Source: Solirubrobacterales bacterium
GTDB lineage: Bacteria; Actinomycetota; Thermoleophilia; Solirubrobacterales; Solirubrobacteraceae
Length of the DNA: 9,131 bases
Assembly (NCBI GenBank): GCA_025964065.1
Contig: JAOPZO010000095.1
Location: 1-9,131 of the forward strand
Direction: 5' to 3'
Under the pieces are notes generated by a model. The model searched no databases and was not told the DNA's origin. It saw only the letters and a program-made list of their open reading frames with translations. Below, one piece after another: positions 6,739 to 9,131 of this stretch. The position numbers and the translations under genes are program-made. The number at the start of each line of letters is the position of its first letter. The stretch's first letter is position 1.

Positions 6739-6780
6739 CTGAGAGACCCTGTCGAGAGGGGTACTGGCAGGGTCTCCCAG
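6739..6780. promoter_or_regulatory. 13-bp inverted repeat, candidate operator of the MmyB-like regulator
   Basis: Left arm CTGAGAGACCCTG (6739-6751) and right arm CAGGGTCTCCCAG (6768-6780) match at 12 of 13 positions across a 16-nt spacer; the inner nine pairs are perfect. It lies in the 102-bp divergent gap between the SDR operon and the regulator, and the right arm covers the expected -35 of the regulator promoter. This suggests autoregulation plus control of the SDR genes. Binding is inference. Confidence 0.6.
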
Positions 6781-6798
6781 GGCTCCCGTGCCCGGGTC

Positions 6799-6804
6799 TA
6801 CGCT
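6799..6804 (+). promoter_or_regulatory. -10 element (TACGCT) of a leaderless promoter for the MmyB-like gene
   Basis: TACGCT ends 7 nt before the GTG at 6812. This fixes that GTG as start over the in-frame GTG at 6788, which would lie upstream of the -10 box and hence outside the transcript. Confidence 0.6.
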
Positions 6805-6811
6805 GGGTTCC

Positions 6812-7705
6812 GTGGAGACGAAGCAGGAGATCCAGGAGTTCCTCACCTCCCGCCGCGCCGCGGTCACGCCCGAGCAGGCCGGCCTGCCCACCTACGGCGC
6901 GCGACGTGTTCCCGGGCTGCGCCGCGAGGAGGTCGCCGTCCTGGCCGGCGTCAGCGTTCCGTACTACACCCGCCTGGAACGCGGCGACCTCAGCGGCGTC
7001 TCCGAAGGCGTGCTTGAAGCTCTCGCCGGGGCGCTCAAGCTCAATGACGCCGAACGTGCCCACCTCTTCGACCTCGCTCGCGCCGTGCACCCGACCGGAG
7101 CACCCAAACGGCGTCGCGCAGCCAAGCCGCGAGTCCGGCCCGACGTCCAGTGGACGCTCGACGCGATCAGCGGCGCCGCCGCTTATGTCGGCAACGACCG
7201 CCTCGACATCCTCGCCACCAACGAGCTTGGACGAGCGCTGTTCTCAGAGCTCTACGCCACGCCGACCCGCCCAGCGAACTTCGCGCGCTTCTGCTTTCTC
7301 GACCCGCGCGCCGAGGTCTTCTACCCCGACTGGGACGGCGCAGCCCGAACCACCGCCGAGATCCTCCGCGCGGCCGCCGGGCGCGACCCGCACGATCGCG
7401 AGCTGTCAGACCTCATCGGCGAGCTCGCAACCCAGAGCCAGGAGTTCCGCACCCACTGGGCGGCGCACAACGTCCGCTTCCACGCCTCCGCCGCCAAGGT
7501 CTTCAACCACCCCGTCGTCGGCGAGCTCAGCCTGAGCTTCAACCGCATGGACATCGCCGCCGATCAAGGGCTCACCCTCTTCGTCTATGCCGCCGAACCA
7601 GGCTCTCGCTCCGAGGAGGCGCTGAACCTGCTCGGCAGCTGGGCGGCAACGATCGACCCCGCCGAGCCGGCACGGACGATGAGGCCGAGCGCCGACGACC
7701 GGTGA
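6812..7705 (+). CDS. XRE-family regulator with MmyB-like ligand-binding domain
   Basis: 297 residues from GTG. Residues 5-85 form a helix-turn-helix of the XRE type with the hallmark run RVPGLRREEVAVLAGVS followed by YYTRLERG (32-58). A basic linker (98-110) leads into an MmyB-like ligand-binding domain (about 113-285) containing WDG-A-RTTAEILRAAAGRDP, EFRTHWAAHNVRFH and NHPVVGELSLSFNRMDI, all typical. Proteins of this kind bind a small hydrophobic ligand in a PAS-like fold and in actinobacteria often sit divergent from SDR or other oxidoreductase genes. That is exactly the arrangement here, so it most likely controls the two SDR genes and itself through the inverted repeat at 6739-6780. Activator or repressor is unknown. 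Codons are less GC-biased at position three than in the P450-GMC genes. Confidence 0.94.
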   Translation: METKQEIQEFLTSRRAAVTPEQAGLPTYGARRVPGLRREEVAVLAGVSVPYYTRLERGDLSGVSEGVLEALAGALKLNDAERAHLFDLARAVHPTGAPKRRRAAKPRVRPDVQWTLDAISGAAAYVGNDRLDILATNELGRALFSELYATPTRPANFARFCFLDPRAEVFYPDWDGAARTTAEILRAAAGRDPHDRELSDLIGELATQSQEFRTHWAAHNVRFHASAAKVFNHPVVGELSLSFNRMDIAADQGLTLFVYAAEPGSRSEEALNLLGSWAATIDPAEPARTMRPSADDR

Positions 7706-7795
7706 TCCCCGGCCGGCGCCACAACGCGGTGAAGACTCGGACGCGACCAGAGCTCGCAGCCGCGCGGAGCTCGGGGTCTCGTCCGGCCACGACGC

Positions 7796-7813
7796 ATGCC
7801 CGAGTTCGGGCAT
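7796..7813. repeat. Small hairpin/palindrome ATGCCCG-AGTT-CGGGCAT
   Basis: A perfect 7-bp inverted repeat with a 4-nt centre in the 151-bp gap between the MmyB-like gene and the lipoprotein gene. It could be a terminator for the former or an operator for the latter; no T-run follows. Confidence 0.4.
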
Positions 7814-7856
7814 CAGCGTGGCCGACCAAGCTGCCCTCGCGGAAGGACCGTTGATC

Positions 7857-8099
7857 GTGCTGGTTCGTAGCGCCGTCACCGCTTTCGCTGTCGCCTTCAG
7901 CTTGGGCGCTTGTGGTGGGTCGTCGCTTGACTCGACACCGGAGCGACAGGACGGCTCGCCTTCGTCTGGGTTCGAATCAGACGACCTCGATCGGGCAGAA
8001 GGAGCGAGCGACGCTGTGAAGGAGTACTGCGCGGGCGCTGTCTCAGAAGCGCAGCGCATCGGCTGCGAGTCGCACGTCACCGATTCAGACCTTCCTTAG
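7857..8099 (+). CDS. Small putative lipoprotein, function unknown
   Basis: 80 residues from GTG 7857, which has AAGGA 9 nt upstream; an in-frame TTG at 7851 and GTG at 7818 are alternatives. The N-terminus is a short signal peptide (Arg4, hydrophobic 6-17) ending in the lipobox LGAC, so Cys19 would be lipidated and the protein anchored outside the membrane. An acidic, Ser-rich linker follows, then AVKEYCAGAVSEAQRIGCESHVTDSDLP with two Cys (58, 70) twelve apart that could pair. The CAGAVSEAQ..GC.SHVT pattern looks like one I vaguely associate with uncharacterised Thermoleophilia proteins; I cannot name a function. The protein stops soon after this motif and its stop codon overlaps that of a convergent minus-strand fragment, so the 3' end may be truncated. 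Codon use is weaker than in core genes. Confidence 0.6.
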   Translation: MLVRSAVTAFAVAFSLGACGGSSLDSTPERQDGSPSSGFESDDLDRAEGASDAVKEYCAGAVSEAQRIGCESHVTDSDLP

Positions 8100-8217
8100 C
8101 TCCTCGGCGCGCGTGTCAGCTGGGGGCAGACCGCGACGATGCGTGCTTCAACCCAGTCGGCGAGTGCGGCTTCATCGTGGTCGCTCAGGATGACCGCCAG
8201 CTGCTCGTAGGACAGCA
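8096..8217 (-). pseudogene. Possible 3' remnant of a gene cut by the IS element
   Basis: On the minus strand a frame of about 40 codons ends in TAA at 8096-8098 and runs up to the IS left end at 8218, reading LSYEQLAVILSDHDEAALAD and onward to PQLTRAPRS. Its third codon positions are strongly G/C and it looks like amphipathic helix, so it may be the C-terminus of a gene split by the IS. The only ATG sits exactly across the IS boundary. On the far side of the IS, in the same orientation, lies a HAD hydrolase N-terminus; the two may be ends of one gene, but the residues here are not diagnostic. Confidence 0.35.
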
Positions 8218-8245
8218 TGAACCGCCCCGGGGATGTTGGAGGCTC
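8218..8245 (+). repeat. Left terminal inverted repeat of the IS6110-like element
   Basis: 28 bp beginning TGAACCGCCCCGG and ending GGAGGCTC. It shares the first 13 bases and the ATGT...GGAG.CTC tail with the IS6110 repeat as recalled. It begins with TG as IS3-family ends do. The matching right repeat is not in the window. Confidence 0.75.
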
Positions 8246-8268
8246 TAGCTGTTGAGAGGATGAGCTCG

Positions 8269-8591
8269 ATGGCGAGAAGGCCGCCGTATCCGTGGAGGTC
8301 CGTGAGCGGGCCGTGAAGATGGTGTTCGAGCACCGGGGTGAGTCTTCGTCGCAGTGGGCGGCGATCACCTCGATCGCTTCGAAGATGGGGATGACCGCCG
8401 AGACGCTGCGGTCGTGGGTGCGGCAGGCGGAGATCAGTGTCGGGGAGCGGCCGGGGACGGGTTCGGCCGAGGCTGAGCGCGTCAAGGAGCTTGAGCGTGA
8501 GAACCGGGAGCTTCGGCGCGCGAACGAGATCCTCAAGGCTGCGTCGGCGTTCTTCGCGCGGGAGCTCGACCCGCAACTGCCGAGACGATGA
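8269..8591 (+). pseudogene. IS3-family transposase OrfA, frameshifted near its start
   Basis: The natural start is ATG 8269, reading MARRPPY, the usual basic opening of this OrfA family (..RRYP.ELRERAVRMV..). At 8290-8291 the frame breaks: continuing in it gives a stop within nine codons, while the family sequence VEVRERAVKMVFEHRG resumes at 8292 in another frame, as if one base (G) were lost from CCGGTG. From 8292 the protein is intact through the HTH (SIASKMGMTAETLRSWVRQAEI) and the leucine-zipper-like segment ELERENRELRRANEILKAASAFF to the stop at 8591. A shorter product from GTG 8292 is possible, since GTG is a valid start, but would lack the basic N-terminus. OrfA binds the IS ends and dimerises. 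The stop overlaps the OrfB start as ATGA. Confidence 0.8.
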
Positions 8592-8694
8592 GCGTGTTCG
8601 TCGATGAGCGCCGAGAGGCGTTCGGGGTCGAGCCGATCTGCCACGCGTTGGCGTTCGCCCCCTCGACCTATTACGCCGTCAAAGCCCGCCAGGC
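8588..8694 (+). pseudogene. IS3-family transposase OrfB, 5' fragment only
   Basis: The frame starts at ATG 8588, overlapping the OrfA stop, and reads MSVFVDERREAFGVEPICHA then LAFAPSTYYAVKAR, which is the N-terminal helical region of IS3 OrfB. Homology ends near codon 36. The DDE integrase core (normally about 150 residues further on) is missing. Downstream codons in this frame are antisense to a HAD gene fragment and have no transposase character. Confidence 0.82.
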
Positions 8695-8771
8695 CAATCA
8701 CGCGCAGCCTGCAACGCGCTGGTGTCAAGCAGCGTGTCGTCAAGATCGGCGAAGAAGGCGGCTAGAGGCAT
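8695..8771 (-). pseudogene. HAD-superfamily hydrolase, N-terminal fragment truncated at the IS junction
   Basis: On the minus strand, ATG 8771 opens MPLAAFFADLDDTLLDTSAL and continues QAARDW. The segment FFADLDDTLLD is HAD motif I (DxDxT/V): the first Asp is the phospho-enzyme nucleophile and the second the acid/base. About 26 codons survive before the sequence changes into the 5' part of IS OrfB; in the HAD frame a stop follows at 8679-8681. The catalytic motifs II-IV are absent, so it is inactive. The ATG has no strong ribosome site. It follows nrdJ in the same direction after a terminator hairpin. A possible 3' remnant lies left of the IS at 8096-8217. The HAD call is firm for so short a stretch because of the motif; the subfamily is not determinable. 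Confidence 0.65.
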
Positions 8772-8813
8772 GTGAACGGGTCCGGAGGGGCCTTGGCATC
8801 GGCGGTGGCAAAG

Positions 8814-8843
8814 CTGAGGCCCCGACTCAATGCGGGGCCTCAG
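8814..8843 (-). terminator. Strong 11-bp hairpin, probable nrdJ terminator
   Basis: CTGAGGCCCCG and CGGGGCCTCAG pair perfectly around an 8-nt loop. On the minus strand the stem is followed by CTTTG, a weak T-run. It lies about 90 nt after the nrdJ stop and before the HAD fragment start, where a terminator is expected. Confidence 0.65.
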
Positions 8844-8854
8844 TGCCAACGAAA

Positions 8855-8915
8855 CGCTCAGCTCAGGGACAGCTTTCGCTCAACACAGGGACACGAACCG
8901 CTCATATCAGTGTCA
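8855..8915. repeat. Three tandem 22-bp repeats, core CGCTCA-N3-CAGGGACA
   Basis: CGCTCA occurs at 8855, 8877 and 8899, exactly 22 bp apart. Each copy is followed after three bases by CAGGGACA (copies one and two exact, copy three CAGTGTCA). The five bases between units vary. The period is about two helical turns, so a protein would find all copies on one face. The array lies between the nrdJ stop and the terminator hairpin. Function unknown. Confidence 0.75.
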
Positions 8916-8933
8916 GAGCGATGCACGTTCACA

Positions 8934-9131
8934 TCAGCCGCAGCCGGTGTTGTTGCCGCAGCTGGGGCACGTGTAGCACGAGCCCGTGCGCTGCATCATG
9001 CCGCCGCACTGGCCGCAGGCCGGTCCCAGCTCGAGCGCGCCGAAGTTCCCGCCCTTCGGCTTGCGCAGCACGGCCGGGACGGCCGGCGGCGTGTCGGTGA
9101 ACACCGACGCGGGGGCCCGCGGCGCCGCCGG
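8934..9131 (-). CDS. nrdJ: Adenosylcobalamin-dependent class II ribonucleotide reductase, C-terminal end (start beyond window)
   Basis: The minus-strand frame is open to the window edge and gives the last 65 residues. After a Pro/Ala-rich linker comes NFGALELGPACGQCGGMM then QRTGSCYTCPSCGNNTGCG and stop. The Cys pattern CxxC...CxxCxxC...C, with GGMM..R.GSCY.C..CG...GC, is the hallmark tail of the long, B12-dependent RNR of actinobacteria. Its terminal cysteines are the ones expected to re-reduce the active-site disulfide after each turnover, and the CxxC pairs resemble a small zinc-binding module. The enzyme makes deoxyribonucleotides without oxygen dependence. No coding sequence for the catalytic barrel is in the window. 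Identification rests on the tail but that tail is distinctive. Confidence 0.9.
   Translation of the reverse strand, partial: PAAPRAPASVFTDTPPAVPAVLRKPKGGNFGALELGPACGQCGGMMQRTGSCYTCPSCGNNTGCG

Larger units (their letters stand above)
8218..8694 (+). mobile_element. Truncated IS3-family element, IS6110-like (IS51 group)
   Basis: The left end starts TGAACCGCCCCGG, the beginning of the 28-bp terminal repeat of IS6110-type elements as I recall it. OrfA and the first ~36 codons of OrfB follow. Homology to OrfB stops near 8690-8697, where a HAD hydrolase gene fragment on the other strand begins. Most of OrfB and the right terminal repeat are absent, so about 0.8 kb or more of a ~1.3-kb element has been lost. 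With a frameshifted orfA as well, the element cannot move by itself. Confidence 0.85.

Noticed and set aside
6710..7090. N-terminal extension of the upstream SDR frame up to 7090
   Set aside because: Antisense to the MmyB-like gene, and the Rossmann fold starts within ten residues of ATG 6709.
7966..7985. tRNA T-arm-like GGTTCGAATC as a possible tRNA or attachment site
   Set aside because: The flanking 5-base arms do not pair around a 7-nt loop, no other tRNA arms are present, and it lies within the lipoprotein frame.
8697..8765. Plus-strand frame ending LQRAGVKQRVVKIGEEGG, first thought to be a transposase C-terminus with the 22-bp repeats as IS end
   Set aside because: The opposite strand gives a clear HAD motif I with a proper ATG, so this frame is antisense shadow. 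The IS-end idea for the repeats is left open but loses its main support.
8855..8915. Short CRISPR array or NrdR boxes
   Set aside because: The repeat units are contiguous with only 5 variable bases between them and no spacers, and they do not match the AT-rich NrdR palindromes; they also lie downstream, not upstream, of nrdJ.

Overview
The window is GC-rich with strong G/C preference at third codon positions, GTG starts, and several leaderless-type promoters (a TANNNT box ending exactly 7 nt before the start codon). This, together with the GAF/HisKA_3 kinase type, a MhuD-like protein, a CYP124/125/142-like P450, an MmyB-like regulator and an IS6110-type insertion sequence, points to an actinobacterium. 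My best guess is a soil Thermoleophilia/Solirubrobacterales lineage, but rank is inference and no rRNA gene is present to settle it.

Layout. (1) 1-1106, plus strand: the C-terminal part of a GAF/HisKA_3 sensor histidine kinase, then a small MhuD-like antibiotic-biosynthesis-monooxygenase (ABM) domain protein. (2) 1110-4643: a TetR regulator (minus) divergent from a two-gene operon, cytochrome P450 then GMC FAD-dependent alcohol dehydrogenase/oxidase, linked by a TGATG stop/start overlap. A perfect 12-bp palindrome lies between the regulator and the operon and is the obvious TetR operator. The pair looks like a hydroxylate-then-oxidise module for a hydrophobic substrate (sterol, isoprenoid or branched lipid); no ferredoxin or reductase is present. 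(3) 4644-5099: about 450 bp with no gene I can support, but with terminator-like hairpins at both ends. (4) 5100-7705: two short-chain dehydrogenases (SDRs) with an ATGA overlap on the minus strand, divergent from an XRE/MmyB-like regulator; a 13-bp inverted repeat lies in the shared promoter region. (5) 7706-8933: a decayed accessory patch. It holds a small lipoprotein gene, the left end of an IS6110-group IS3 element (orfA frameshifted, orfB truncated), a short minus-strand reading frame left of the IS, and on the right side of the IS junction the first ~26 codons of a HAD-family hydrolase with its DxDxT motif. A three-copy 22-bp direct repeat and a strong hairpin follow. (6) 8934-9131, minus strand: the C-terminus of an adenosylcobalamin-dependent class II ribonucleotide reductase (NrdJ).

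How it works together: two independent regulator-plus-oxidoreductase cassettes (TetR with P450-GMC; MmyB-like with SDR-SDR) sit side by side, each divergent around a candidate operator, which suggests ligand-responsive oxidation of small lipophilic molecules. The rest is core metabolism (nrdJ) flanked by IS-driven gene decay. I do not see a convincing new defence or mobile system; the most unusual items are the 22-bp triple repeat, the broken HAD gene and the inverted repeat of the SDR cassette.
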